In this document: positions 8,369 through 16,386 of the stretch, piece by piece
How the letters are laid out: every line of letters begins with the position of its first letter
Position numbering within the stretch: the stretch's first letter is position 1
Assembly: GCA_019637435.1 (NCBI GenBank)
Contig: JAHBVO010000005.1
Location: 372,001-436,000 of the forward strand
Length of the DNA: 64,000 nucleotides
Direction: 5' to 3'
From: Candidatus Obscuribacterales bacterium
Lineage (GTDB): Bacteria > Cyanobacteriota > Vampirovibrionia > Obscuribacterales > Obscuribacteraceae
Program-made: the position numbers and the translations under genes
The notes under the pieces: generated by a model
The model's database searches: none
Seen by the model: only the letters and a program-made list of their open reading frames with translations
What the model was told of the DNA's origin: nothing

Positions 8369-8770
8369 TCAGCTCTCTCCCTTTTCTGTTACCACGACCT
8401 TGTTGCCGCTTTTGGGCTGCAGGGCAAGGTTGATTTTTTCAAACAACTGGATACGTTTTTTCAAAGTGCCTTTTGCCTTTTCTTCGAAGTAAACCCAGTA
8501 GGCATGCACTCCGAGAAACAACAAGGTGAAGACGGTGCCGGCGACCAGAGTGAGGGCGTTGGCCACACTCAAGTCCTTACCGATCTCGCGCCAACCTTCG
8601 AAAAAAAGAGAAAGCGCGTAAGCAGCACAGCTGAAGTTGATCAGCTTGTAGATGAACTTCACCTTTTGATGAGGGACAGAAGCATGCTCGGCAGTGCCAC
8701 CATGTTCGGTGCCACCGGCTGATGCCTGCATCGTGTCCTTATTCGTCATCGAAAGTTGAAGTACTCCCAT
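8369..8770 (-). CDS. Two-span membrane protein of the bc/cbb3 operon
   Basis: About 133 aa from the ATG at 8770, which lies 2 bases after the stop of the 596-aa cytochrome b; a second possible start is the ATG at 8749. Earlier starts would overlap the cytochrome b and are unlikely. The protein has a Gly/His-rich N-terminus, two hydrophobic segments (about residues 46-65 and 76-98) and a basic C-terminus with a probable amphipathic helix. No family is recognised. Tight spacing on both sides places it in the complex III-like module. Confidence 0.65.
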   Translation of the reverse strand: MGVLQLSMTNKDTMQASAGGTEHGGTAEHASVPHQKVKFIYKLINFSCAAYALSLFFEGWREIGKDLSVANALTLVAGTVFTLLFLGVHAYWVYFEEKAKGTLKKRIQLFEKINLALQPKSGNKVVVTEKGES

Positions 8771-8772
8771 GT

Positions 8773-10563
8773 TTATTTCTTGGCGTCCACTTGAGCTGCG
8801 GATTTGCTGCGAGCCACGAAGAAGGTCACAATCGCTGCAAGAGTGGTCACGAAGCCACCGATCATCCACCACCAATCCACTTCAGGAACGCTCATCGGGT
8901 AGACCTCGAAGGGTTTCGGATTGAGATTGGACAGGTTCATACGATCGTGGAATGTGACGTAATCCCAGGCCCATTTGTTGGCGATCATGAAATCGACCGC
9001 GCCTTTGTAGACCGGATTTTTCTCGTCGAAGGTGGGAATGAGCTGGAACAACCAGTCGATACCGGAAGTGGTGTTCTTGAGTTCTTCCAACTTCGCGACG
9101 GCAACATCACCGCCCTGAATTTTCTGAATCCAAGAATTCACAGCAACCGTGAAATCAGTGTTGTAAGGCATTTCAGTTCCTTTCGGAACCAGCGTGCGAA
9201 TTGTGTTCTCCAGTTCGTCGGCCTTTCCACCCCAGAATGGTCTGAAGAGGAGGTAGGTGAATCCCTGAGTGATAGGCGACATGAACATCTCAGTTTTTGC
9301 CATGTAGTAGTACAGGACAGCCAAGATAGATTGCAAGCCGCCAAGGACCGCCATGATGATCGAAGGACGAACTCCCTTTGCCCATTCCTTCGCATCTTTC
9401 GATTGCCAGATCATGACGACTTGCCATAGCAAGCCGACGTCGATGGCAAGATATGAGAGCGAACGCCAGAACGGAGGATCGTAGTGAATGTTCGCTACGT
9501 TGATAACGATCAGGTAAGAGAAGACAATCCACGAGACTCCACCCATAATGGTCATCATCAGGATGAACGGGCGCTTCATGATGTTCTTTTCCGGTCCTGC
9601 GATCCAGGTGTCGAGGAACGGCAAGAGAATAACCGTCACCGGAATCACCATAGTGATCTCGGTAGCAACGACCGGCTCCAGATATTTGTACATCTGATAC
9701 AAGCCCAGGAAGTACCAGTCAGAAAGAATCGGCAATGGCGTGACGTCCGGGTCGGAACGTCGACCTTGAGCAGCCGGAAGAATAACGGCCGTAATCACGA
9801 GCATCATGATGACGGTAAAGCGCTTGATCCAGTTGAGCGGCATGCGCACATAGTTGTTGTTGTAGAAATAGATTTCTACAAGAATCAACGGGATCAAGGA
9901 GAACGCCAGGTGAAGAGAGAAGAAGCGCGTAATCGTTTCTTGAGTGATGGCACCACCTGCGCCGAGAAGAACTTCAGCGGTGTTCCAACCTAAGTGCAAC
10001 GACTTGACGAGAGGCTCGTAGTAATCGCCCATTACAGGGAACTGGTCCATGTAAGTCGGGAAGGTGGCAAACACTTTCGTAGCCCAAAAAGCGCGCTGGT
10101 TCCAAATCAACAAATATCCGGTCAGACCGGAATACATTGACAGGAGAAGCATCACAAGACCGATTGCGATGTTGAATTCTTTGCTTGGTTTATAGTCAGC
10201 AAGAATAAACATACGGAAAACTCGCATGGTAGCGGCGATAATCATCGCGTCCGCCCCATACTTATGAACCCCTCGGACTATATTTCCGAAAGGCACGTGC
10301 CATTGAATTGCATAGATCGAGTCGTACGCTGCCGCTTTGGTAGGCACGTACCACATGATGAGCATGAGTCCGGAAGCCATCGTAACGAACCAGACCAGAT
10401 AGAAAATCGGTCCCAGAGCGTAGAACGGATTGGTCTTCGCTTCCAGCTGATGGTGCTCATCGAATATGTCGATGTTTTTGAAGCGCGTTCCTAAGTAATC
10501 CCAGAGGAACTGAACGCCTCCCCACACCTTATTTCCAGGTTTGTTTGCAGTGCTACTCGTCAT
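8773..10563 (-). CDS. Large bc-complex cytochrome b lacking n-side heme ligands
   Basis: A 596-aa cytochrome b with about ten transmembrane segments: the fused N-terminal four-helix and C-terminal parts of the family, plus an extension (about residues 395-570) ending in an extra helix. The p-side (bL) ligands are present: H100 in helix B (VRGVHKYGADAM) and H218 in helix D (FFSLHLAFSL). The expected n-side partners 14 residues later are R114 and Y232, so heme bH cannot be bound in the usual way. The Qo motif is retained as SDWY (281-284) in LPILSDWYFLGLY. Its start overlaps the Rieske stop by 4 bases (ATGA), so the two are translationally coupled. It probably oxidises quinol with the Rieske protein, alongside the second cytochrome b. 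Confidence 0.92.
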   Translation of the reverse strand: MTSSTANKPGNKVWGGVQFLWDYLGTRFKNIDIFDEHHQLEAKTNPFYALGPIFYLVWFVTMASGLMLIMWYVPTKAAAYDSIYAIQWHVPFGNIVRGVHKYGADAMIIAATMRVFRMFILADYKPSKEFNIAIGLVMLLLSMYSGLTGYLLIWNQRAFWATKVFATFPTYMDQFPVMGDYYEPLVKSLHLGWNTAEVLLGAGGAITQETITRFFSLHLAFSLIPLILVEIYFYNNNYVRMPLNWIKRFTVIMMLVITAVILPAAQGRRSDPDVTPLPILSDWYFLGLYQMYKYLEPVVATEITMVIPVTVILLPFLDTWIAGPEKNIMKRPFILMMTIMGGVSWIVFSYLIVINVANIHYDPPFWRSLSYLAIDVGLLWQVVMIWQSKDAKEWAKGVRPSIIMAVLGGLQSILAVLYYYMAKTEMFMSPITQGFTYLLFRPFWGGKADELENTIRTLVPKGTEMPYNTDFTVAVNSWIQKIQGGDVAVAKLEELKNTTSGIDWLFQLIPTFDEKNPVYKGAVDFMIANKWAWDYVTFHDRMNLSNLNPKPFEVYPMSVPEVDWWWMIGGFVTTLAAIVTFFVARSKSAAQVDAKK

Positions 10564-11138
10564 GCGATCGAACCGGCCTCCAACGATGTTATTTCGATCT
10601 TTCCGCCATCCTTCTTGAGCTGGAATTTACGCGGCGGACGCGGCGCCGGACCGGAGATAACCTTGCCGCCATGAGCAATGTCATAAACGGAGAGGTGGCA
10701 CGGGCAGGCGAATACTGGACCAGCGGGTTTGTAGTTGTAGCCTTTGGCGCACTCTTCAGGCTCTTTGACGAAGTTGAAGATGCAACCAAGGTGCGGACAA
10801 ATGCGGCTGTACGCTTCTACGTCACCATTTGGCAATTTAACGATGAAACCAGGGATGGTGCGAACTTCCTTGAGTTCAGGGTTGTACTCCAGGTATTTCT
10901 GGTTGAAAGTAAAAGGAATGCAAGTCCACGGCTCCGGGAAATCGGCATCCGTGAATGTCGGGATTGGTGGCTCTGCGAGCGGTTGGTCGGATTTACCGAG
11001 GATGTCCAACGGACCCAGAGTCGGGCGCAGGAAGCGCAAGAACGGCGAGACCAGCAGTCCGAAAGTCATTGCCAGCGGAACAGCTGCCACCGTCTTTAGT
11101 ATCGTTCTTCTCTTAACACCATCACTCATGGCAGTCAC
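10560..11138 (-). CDS. Rieske [2Fe-2S] protein
   Basis: A 192-aa Rieske subunit. A twin-arginine-like N-terminus (KRRTILK, residues 9-15) precedes a single anchor helix, consistent with Tat-dependent insertion. Cluster ligands are C114 and H116 in CPHLGC and C145 and H148 in CPCHLS, with C119 and C147 forming the usual disulfide. Box II has Leu149 where Gly is normal (CPCHGS), which may tune the potential. A 25-residue insertion with an additional Cys130 lies between the two boxes. The GPAPRP loop (163-168) is conserved. The protein transfers electrons from quinol at the Qo site to the diheme cytochrome c encoded just upstream. An alternative start is the ATG at codon 4. Confidence 0.95.
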   Translation of the reverse strand: MTAMSDGVKRRTILKTVAAVPLAMTFGLLVSPFLRFLRPTLGPLDILGKSDQPLAEPPIPTFTDADFPEPWTCIPFTFNQKYLEYNPELKEVRTIPGFIVKLPNGDVEAYSRICPHLGCIFNFVKEPEECAKGYNYKPAGPVFACPCHLSVYDIAHGGKVISGPAPRPPRKFQLKKDGGKIEITSLEAGSIA

Positions 11139-11142
11139 CTTC

Positions 11143-12135
11143 TTATTGAACAGATTCTTTTCTGTCGAGTTCTTCAGCTATGCGCGCCTTGTCAGCGGCC
11201 GCCTTATCTTTGATATTAGTTGAAATCGCGCTTGGCGACGCGGAATTGTTGCGCGATGCTTTCTTGCCTTCAAGAGCTGGCGCGCTGTCTTCGTGGAAGT
11301 TGCGAACATATTGCGTCAGCTTCCAGATGTAATCCGCGTCAAACGTGACTTTGTTTCCTCTGTCCTGCTTGCCGAGGAAGTTGGGCATACCTTCCCAACG
11401 GATACCGTTGGCAATGTGGTCCCAGATTTGTTCGTCGGTTCTGTCGTAGAAACGATCGAACTGAGTGAAGTTGGCGGGAGCCGGCTGTAGAACCAGACCT
11501 TTGTTGAGCTGCCCGTCTCCTGCGCCTCGGCTTCCGTGACAAACGGCGCAATTCGCACCGAACACGGCTTTCATTGCCAATCGCTCTTCGTCAGAAAGTA
11601 ATGGAACAGCAAGACTTCTCGTGTAGAAAATCAGGTCCCATCTCTGGCGCTTGCTGAGTTTATCGAGAAAGGCTTCGTGCTTCATGACACGGGGCGCAGC
11701 CTCTTTGGTCTCCGCTTCGCTTCCTTCAGCAGTTCCAAGAGCGCTGGTCACCGGTGTGAGTTCTTCTTTGCCTTCGCCGAATGAGATCAACTTATATTGA
11801 TCGACTGGCTTGCGCTGTCTCATACGTTCGACATTGGTCAGGTCGATATCGCACTGACCGGCGACGCCTTTGCCGTCGGCTCCGTGGCACGATGCGCAAT
11901 TTTGCTGCTGCCAGTAGACACTTCCGTCATAGACAGAAGGTACTGCGTCCGGGAAAAGAACGACGTCCTTACCGGCCGTGGCATCTCTGTTAGCCAGTTC
12001 CGACTCCTTCTGTCCGACACTCACCTGAGATTGGCAAGCTGTCAGGGACACGGCAATCGGGATAGTAAGGAGCGCAAATCCAAGCAGATTGAACTTGCGA
12101 GTTAGTTTTTTCAATCGAGTGAGTTGAGGGTGCAT
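11143..12135 (-). CDS. Diheme cytochrome c lipoprotein
   Basis: A 330-aa protein with a lipoprotein signal peptide: hydrophobic stretch 16-30, then lipobox LTAC with lipidation at C34. Two c-type heme sites are present, CASCH at 80-84 and CAVCH at 196-200, with candidate Met ligands in the C-terminal domain (EGMPNF). The last 50 residues are polar and low in complexity. It sits between the oxidase genes and the Rieske gene and probably plays the cytochrome c1 role, carrying electrons from the Rieske protein to the CcoO-CcoP hemes, which would permit a supercomplex without a diffusible carrier. Position and heme count are seen; the path is inferred. Confidence 0.9.
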   Translation of the reverse strand: MHPQLTRLKKLTRKFNLLGFALLTIPIAVSLTACQSQVSVGQKESELANRDATAGKDVVLFPDAVPSVYDGSVYWQQQNCASCHGADGKGVAGQCDIDLTNVERMRQRKPVDQYKLISFGEGKEELTPVTSALGTAEGSEAETKEAAPRVMKHEAFLDKLSKRQRWDLIFYTRSLAVPLLSDEERLAMKAVFGANCAVCHGSRGAGDGQLNKGLVLQPAPANFTQFDRFYDRTDEQIWDHIANGIRWEGMPNFLGKQDRGNKVTFDADYIWKLTQYVRNFHEDSAPALEGKKASRNNSASPSAISTNIKDKAAADKARIAEELDRKESVQ

Positions 12136-12174
12136 TTCTATTTCAACTTTACTTGTGATACCAGCGAGACGAAA

Positions 12175-12345
12175 TCAATAATTGAAGAACGGAATCCAGG
12201 AGACCGCTGCATACATGAAAATAAGCACGAACGCGACGACGAGAAACGGAGGAGGCGGACCTTCTCCGATTCGGTACTCCGACACTACTTCGTAGTGCTC
12301 CTCGGCTGGTTCTTCTTTAGCTTTTGGATTGCTTGGGTTAGCCAT
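12175..12345 (-). CDS. Small (56-aa) single-span membrane protein, oxidase operon
   Basis: A 56-codon frame with a strong GAGGTG ribosome site just before the ATG. The N-terminal 33 residues are polar, with a Pro/Glu-rich stretch and a PPPP run; residues 34-50 form one transmembrane helix and the tail is WIPFFNY. It lies 19 bases downstream of ccoS and 39 bases upstream of the cytochrome c gene, all on the same strand. It resembles one-helix accessory subunits such as CcoQ in size and layout, but I cannot assign it to that family. Confidence 0.65.
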   Translation of the reverse strand: MANPSNPKAKEEPAEEHYEVVSEYRIGEGPPPPFLVVAFVLIFMYAAVSWIPFFNY

Positions 12346-12364
12346 TTCTCACCTCTAACGAACA

Positions 12365-12616
12365 CTAGCTCTGCGACTTGAGGGCAGCGGCGGCTCTGGC
12401 GCGCTCGACCAGCGCTTTCGCCCGTTCCGATGCCGACGTGTCTTCACCGTCATCGAGCATGTCGAATTTGGAACCCTCCAGGTCCTCGAACTCGCCATTA
12501 CCGAATGCCCACCACATCGCGATGATGCCGACTACGAAGAATACGGCGCATACACCGAATGCTACGAACAATCCCGCATCAAGCGGAGCCTGGTTAAGAA
12601 TACAGTTGGGACACAT
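12365..12616 (-). CDS. ccoS: CcoS-like cbb3 oxidase assembly protein
   Basis: An 83-aa protein with one transmembrane helix (about residues 15-37) followed by AFGNGEFEDLEGSKFDMLDD, which matches the CcoS signature (xGQFDDLE...LxDD). CcoS is needed for cofactor insertion or maturation of cbb3-type oxidases. Two differences from standard CcoS are visible: an N-terminal CPNC motif (residues 2-5) and a 30-residue Ala/Arg-rich C-terminal extension. Its start overlaps the stop of the ccoO-ccoP gene by one base, indicating translational coupling. Confidence 0.8.
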   Translation of the reverse strand: MCPNCILNQAPLDAGLFVAFGVCAVFFVVGIIAMWWAFGNGEFEDLEGSKFDMLDDGEDTSASERAKALVERARAAAALKSQS

Positions 12617-13569
12617 TAGTGCTCGTCTCCTCCTGAATGTGGCTCGTACTGCTGCTTCGTGAGTTTAGGCAAACGAATAGGTTCGAGTTTGTCGAGTTGA
12701 TCGAGTTTGTCGATTGTTTGTTCGACATCTTGAGGAAGAGTCTTGAGGTAAGCGACAAGATACCAACGTTCTTCTTCCGTCAAAATCAGGTTGAAGCGCG
12801 GCATTCTCGTACCGACGACGCCTTCGGACACACGATAGAACCACATTTCATCGTCGTACTGTTTATAGAACGGTCTTGTGAAGTTGGCTGGTTTCTTCGT
12901 GAGAGAAATCGAGTTTGGACCGTTGCCCTTCGCTTCCAGACCGTGGCATGCAGCGCAGTTTTGCGTGTAGATTCCGCGTCCGGCGTTAGCCGAAGCATCG
13001 GAATTTGTATCTACGTGTTTTCTCTCATGCAGTGCGAATCCAACCGGAGTGCTGACCTGATATTCATCAGGCGCTGCAACGTAATGATTGACCGTACGCT
13101 TGTTTCCGAGAGTCTGTAGATAGCAGACCAGGTCGTTCATATCTCTATCATTCAGGTAGCTGAAGCTCGGCATGATCGAACCGGGCTTAACAGCACGAGG
13201 TTGAATCAAGTGGGCTTTCTGCCATTCCGAGGGAAATTTGTTTCCTTCGTTAGTCAGGTCGGGACCGGTTCTAGCCGTACCGAGTTGGTGAGGAGTTTCA
13301 TAAACGTAGTCACCAGCCTTCACGAGCGGTCCATACTCACGGTCCTGCAGACGCGTGAATTGGGTGTGGCAGTAGAAGCAACCTTCTCTGACATAGATTC
13401 TTCTTCCGCGAACGGGATCGCCAACTTTGGCTTCAGCCTTGTAGTCGTTCCTTGTGTCAGACGGGTCTGGTCTGAACAACACCATCGGCATCAACACTGT
13501 GGAGAAGATGATGATGAAGAACGTTGAGATGATACCAATGGCACCGAGTCGGTAGCCGTAGCCATTCAT
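12616..13569 (-). CDS. Fused CcoO-CcoP-type cytochrome c subunit of cbb3 oxidase
   Basis: A 317-aa protein. An N-terminal membrane anchor (residues 9-32) is followed by a CcoO-type domain: GRRIYVREGCFYCHTQFTRL with heme site C64-C67-H68 and the TPHQLGTARTGPDL block. A second cytochrome c domain has C205-C208-H209 (CAACHG) and a TRMPRF Met-ligand segment, corresponding to one CcoP domain. Standard cbb3 oxidases have separate CcoO (one heme) and CcoP (two hemes), so this is a reduced fusion with two hemes in total. Start and stop overlap the neighbouring ccoN and ccoS genes by one base each. It feeds electrons to CcoN. Confidence 0.9.
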   Translation of the reverse strand: MNGYGYRLGAIGIISTFFIIIFSTVLMPMVLFRPDPSDTRNDYKAEAKVGDPVRGRRIYVREGCFYCHTQFTRLQDREYGPLVKAGDYVYETPHQLGTARTGPDLTNEGNKFPSEWQKAHLIQPRAVKPGSIMPSFSYLNDRDMNDLVCYLQTLGNKRTVNHYVAAPDEYQVSTPVGFALHERKHVDTNSDASANAGRGIYTQNCAACHGLEAKGNGPNSISLTKKPANFTRPFYKQYDDEMWFYRVSEGVVGTRMPRFNLILTEEERWYLVAYLKTLPQDVEQTIDKLDQLDKLEPIRLPKLTKQQYEPHSGGDEH

Positions 13570-14960
13570 TAGACTTTGACCTCCCGTGTTTTGGCCGTGA
13601 CTTCGACCGCTTTAGGCGTATAAATAGTGCGGAAGGCGTTGTAGCAAAACAGCGCTTGTCCCGTCACGATCATGATGCCGCTTATGGCGCGGACGAACCA
13701 GTATGGGTACAACGTGTTGGACCACTGGTCGACCGGGAAGCCCATAGCCCAACCTGCAGACTGAACCAGTCCGGCAACGGTGAGGGAGAAGTACATGATC
13801 AAGAAGCCGATGAATTTGAGCCAGTAGTGACCGCGAACCAGGCCCATGCTGTGCCATTCTCTACCGGTCAATCTGGGCAGCATGTAATAAACAGCTGAAG
13901 TCAGAATGAAAGAGAAGGCGCCGAGCAAGGCAGCGTGCGCGTGACCAACGACCCACTGCGTAAAGTGGATATACCAGTTGATCCAGCGCGTCGCCTGGAA
14001 CGGTCCCTGCAAACAGGTCATCAAATAGAAGAGTGCAGAGGTCATCGCAAATCTTAGCGGCAGATCATCAGCCCCCTGTCCCCACTTACCTTTCATTGTC
14101 ATAAAGAAGTTTGTGAGAACTGTGAATACTGGAACCAATAAGAAGATTGACGAGATGACCGCAATCGCCTTCAACCATTCCGGAACCGGTGATTGAAGAA
14201 TATGGTGTGTTCCTGTCGGAGCATAAAACAGCGCGATACCCCAGAATCCGAGCATTGACAGACCGTGACTATACAACGGAGCCTGAGTGTAGCGAGGTAT
14301 CAAGTAGTACATGATGCCGACGCCTACCGTCGTGAACCACATACCCAGGATGTTGTGGCCGTAGAACCAACCGATGATGGCGTCGTTCAAACCAGGCAAG
14401 AACACAAAGGTTCTTTGACCGATGATGTAAACGAGGGGAAACCAGAACAACGAACCAAGGAAGTACCAGAGGCTGACGTAGAGTTTTTTAACTCTGCGGT
14501 GAGCCACTGTCATCAAGACGTTGAATGTCACCGTACACAGCGCGACTGCAGCCATGCAATCGAGGATCGCGCCGAGTTCGGCATATTCACGACCTTCCGT
14601 GTTGCCGTTCAGGAGGGTGCAGAATGCACCGATCATCAACAGGTTCCAAGCCCACATAGTGAAGTTGCCGAGGCGCTCCGAAAACAATTTGTTTTTGCAG
14701 AGGGTCGGAACCATGTGGAACATTGAAGCGATGTAACCCATCGAAAGCCAACCGATGGTCACAGCATTAACGTGCCACATTCTTAAGTGTGGCATTGAGA
14801 ACTGAGGGATGTTATGGACCAAGTCCGGGTTATAGAACTCCATGGAGGCGAAAAGACCCGCCCCCATTCCGAACAGTGACCACCACATTGCCGAAACGAG
14901 AAAGTTACGGCTGGCGCTCCCTTCCTCGTTGCTCAGGAATTTGTCTAGCAAACCGCTCAC
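13569..14960 (-). CDS. ccoN: cbb3-type heme-copper oxidase subunit I
   Basis: A 463-aa protein with about 12 transmembrane helices. Key residues are visible: H63 and H342 for the low-spin heme, H202 (FYGHN), H252 and H253 (GTHHILQSP) for CuB, and H340 for the high-spin heme. Y246 lies six residues before H252, the position of the cross-linked Tyr of C-family oxygen reductases. The Tyr supports oxygen reduction rather than nitric oxide reduction. The block CLQGPFQATR also matches cbb3 enzymes. The start is GTG with AGGAG ten bases upstream. It is the first gene of the respiratory operon. Confidence 0.93.
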   Translation of the reverse strand: MSGLLDKFLSNEEGSASRNFLVSAMWWSLFGMGAGLFASMEFYNPDLVHNIPQFSMPHLRMWHVNAVTIGWLSMGYIASMFHMVPTLCKNKLFSERLGNFTMWAWNLLMIGAFCTLLNGNTEGREYAELGAILDCMAAVALCTVTFNVLMTVAHRRVKKLYVSLWYFLGSLFWFPLVYIIGQRTFVFLPGLNDAIIGWFYGHNILGMWFTTVGVGIMYYLIPRYTQAPLYSHGLSMLGFWGIALFYAPTGTHHILQSPVPEWLKAIAVISSIFLLVPVFTVLTNFFMTMKGKWGQGADDLPLRFAMTSALFYLMTCLQGPFQATRWINWYIHFTQWVVGHAHAALLGAFSFILTSAVYYMLPRLTGREWHSMGLVRGHYWLKFIGFLIMYFSLTVAGLVQSAGWAMGFPVDQWSNTLYPYWFVRAISGIMIVTGQALFCYNAFRTIYTPKAVEVTAKTREVKV

Positions 14961-15219
14961 AAGCTACGTACTCCTAAGGACTCCAAAATCTGGAACAGTA
15001 GTGATTCTAGGCTACTGACATCAGGGTAGTTAATCTATAGCCTTGTTTTTCAATGAAGAATTATTTCAGTCGCGTTACCACAATTCCGAAAGCCCCCAGC
15101 CATCGATACAAAGCTTAACTACTGACAGTCGTATTAATGTCCTGTAAGGTTAGCGCTTTGAAACCAAATCGCTCCGATCGTCAATTTCAAAGTGATACCA
15201 AATATGGTTCTCAACTGTT
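14961..15219. other. Upstream region of respiratory operon
   Basis: 259 bases between the divergently ordered ends of ccoN (start) and pth (stop), both on the minus strand. The region is AT-rich around 15000-15070 and should hold the operon promoter. A TATAGA-like box reads on the minus strand near 15033-15040, but no -35 element at good spacing could be fixed. No gene seen. Confidence 0.3.
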
Positions 15220-16101
15220 TCAAACATCATCTTGGAAAGACGAGAGCCATTTTTGCTCGATCAATTTTTTCCAGCGCTGCTCGTGCACACGGTGGTTTTC
15301 CGCCAATGCGCGGACGCAAGTTGAAAACAACTTTAATTCGTCAGCATCTATTCCTTTTACAGGCTTCTTATTGAGTACAGCGGCGAGAATTTCCGCCGCT
15401 TTGCAATGAACATTCCGTGAACTGAGCTTTTGTTGAAACTCATCAAGAGCTGCTTCCAGTTTACTAAGTGCCTCGGTCTCCTTTTCATTTGGAGGTCGCA
15501 CCTTGGGTTTTGGCTCAACAGGATTTGCCAGATTGATGCCATTAAAGCGATTGGCCGTTTCCAGTCCGCCTGCCGAAATCCAGGAAGAAGCAGTGTCGGC
15601 AGCGAGCTTTAAACTTTTTTGATAGAGGTCGACGTCTTCCGGGGCTACGCGTGACAACACATAGGCGGCGCGGCGCGCCCCGCCAGGATCGGGACCTACT
15701 CCGACCTTCAATCGATCGAAATTGTTCTTTCCACCCAAACATTCGATTATCGACTCGATGCCATGCTGGCCGCCGGCGCCGCCGCCTTGCTGCAGGCGAA
15801 CACGTCCCAGAATGAAGGACACGTCGTCGTGAATCACCAGTATGTTCGGAATCTCAATCTTGAGATAGGAAGCAATCGCGCGAACGGCTTCGCCAGAGAG
15901 ATTCATGTAAGTATCAGGCTTGAGGAAAATTACATCTTCGTTTTTAAATCTTGTCTTACAAAAATAGCCTTTGTATTTTCCCTCGAATTTCAGGCTGACA
16001 CCAGCTTCGGTGCAAAGAGCGTCCACTACTTGAAAGCCGACGTTATGGCGGGTCCATTCGTACTGTAGCCCGGGATTACCGAGACCTACGACCAGTTTCA
16101 T
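15220..16101 (-). CDS. pth: Peptidyl-tRNA hydrolase with C-terminal extension
   Basis: Residues 1-190 are a standard Pth domain: VVGLGNPGLQYEWTRHNVGF contains the catalytic His in TRHN, KPDTYMNLSG and VIHDDV hold the conserved Asn and Asp. The usual GGHNG loop reads GGQHG, an unusual change next to the substrate Asn. The protein is 293 aa against about 190 for typical Pth; the extra 100 residues include a Pro/Lys-rich linker (about 197-207) and a helical domain of unknown role. The enzyme releases peptides from tRNA that dropped off the ribosome. GTTTGTGAA precedes the ATG, which is a weak ribosome site. Confidence 0.9.
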   Translation of the reverse strand: MKLVVGLGNPGLQYEWTRHNVGFQVVDALCTEAGVSLKFEGKYKGYFCKTRFKNEDVIFLKPDTYMNLSGEAVRAIASYLKIEIPNILVIHDDVSFILGRVRLQQGGGAGGQHGIESIIECLGGKNNFDRLKVGVGPDPGGARRAAYVLSRVAPEDVDLYQKSLKLAADTASSWISAGGLETANRFNGINLANPVEPKPKVRPPNEKETEALSKLEAALDEFQQKLSSRNVHCKAAEILAAVLNKKPVKGIDADELKLFSTCVRALAENHRVHEQRWKKLIEQKWLSSFQDDV

Positions 16102-16386
16102 TTCACAAACCCTATAGAGGAGTGGAGTGCAAGTTATCGAAGGGGAGAAAACAAGGCGGCGAGCCGTCTTGCTCTAGCAGAGTCAAGTTTCCGGCACGTC
16201 CGTTTGCAATGCAAGTCTACTTCCTCGCATCGTACATTATTTATAAACGGATTTATCAACGCACGCTGTGATGATCTGATCTTAAGCGCTCAACAAGAGA
16301 TAATATAGTCCGACGGTATTTTTCGCACTCGCCTTCAGGGCGGCGCAATGATTTAGATCGCTTCATTTTTTTAGAGAGGCTCAGAA

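Noticed and set aside
8722..9429. Long plus-strand open frame opposite the 596-aa cytochrome b, and similar ones at 10545-11223 and 14265-14726
   Set aside because: They lie fully antisense to strongly conserved respiratory genes, have no recognisable domain and are explained by codon bias of the real genes.
13569..14960. Apparent Glu to Gln change (CLQGP) in CcoN as a catalytic oddity
   Set aside because: On recall of C-family sequences, Gln at this place (SLQG-FQA) is normal for cbb3-type enzymes, and the catalytic Tyr is Y246.
16102..16386. Possible glycine riboswitch upstream of gcvPA
   Set aside because: The tandem aptamer cores expected for a glycine riboswitch were not found.
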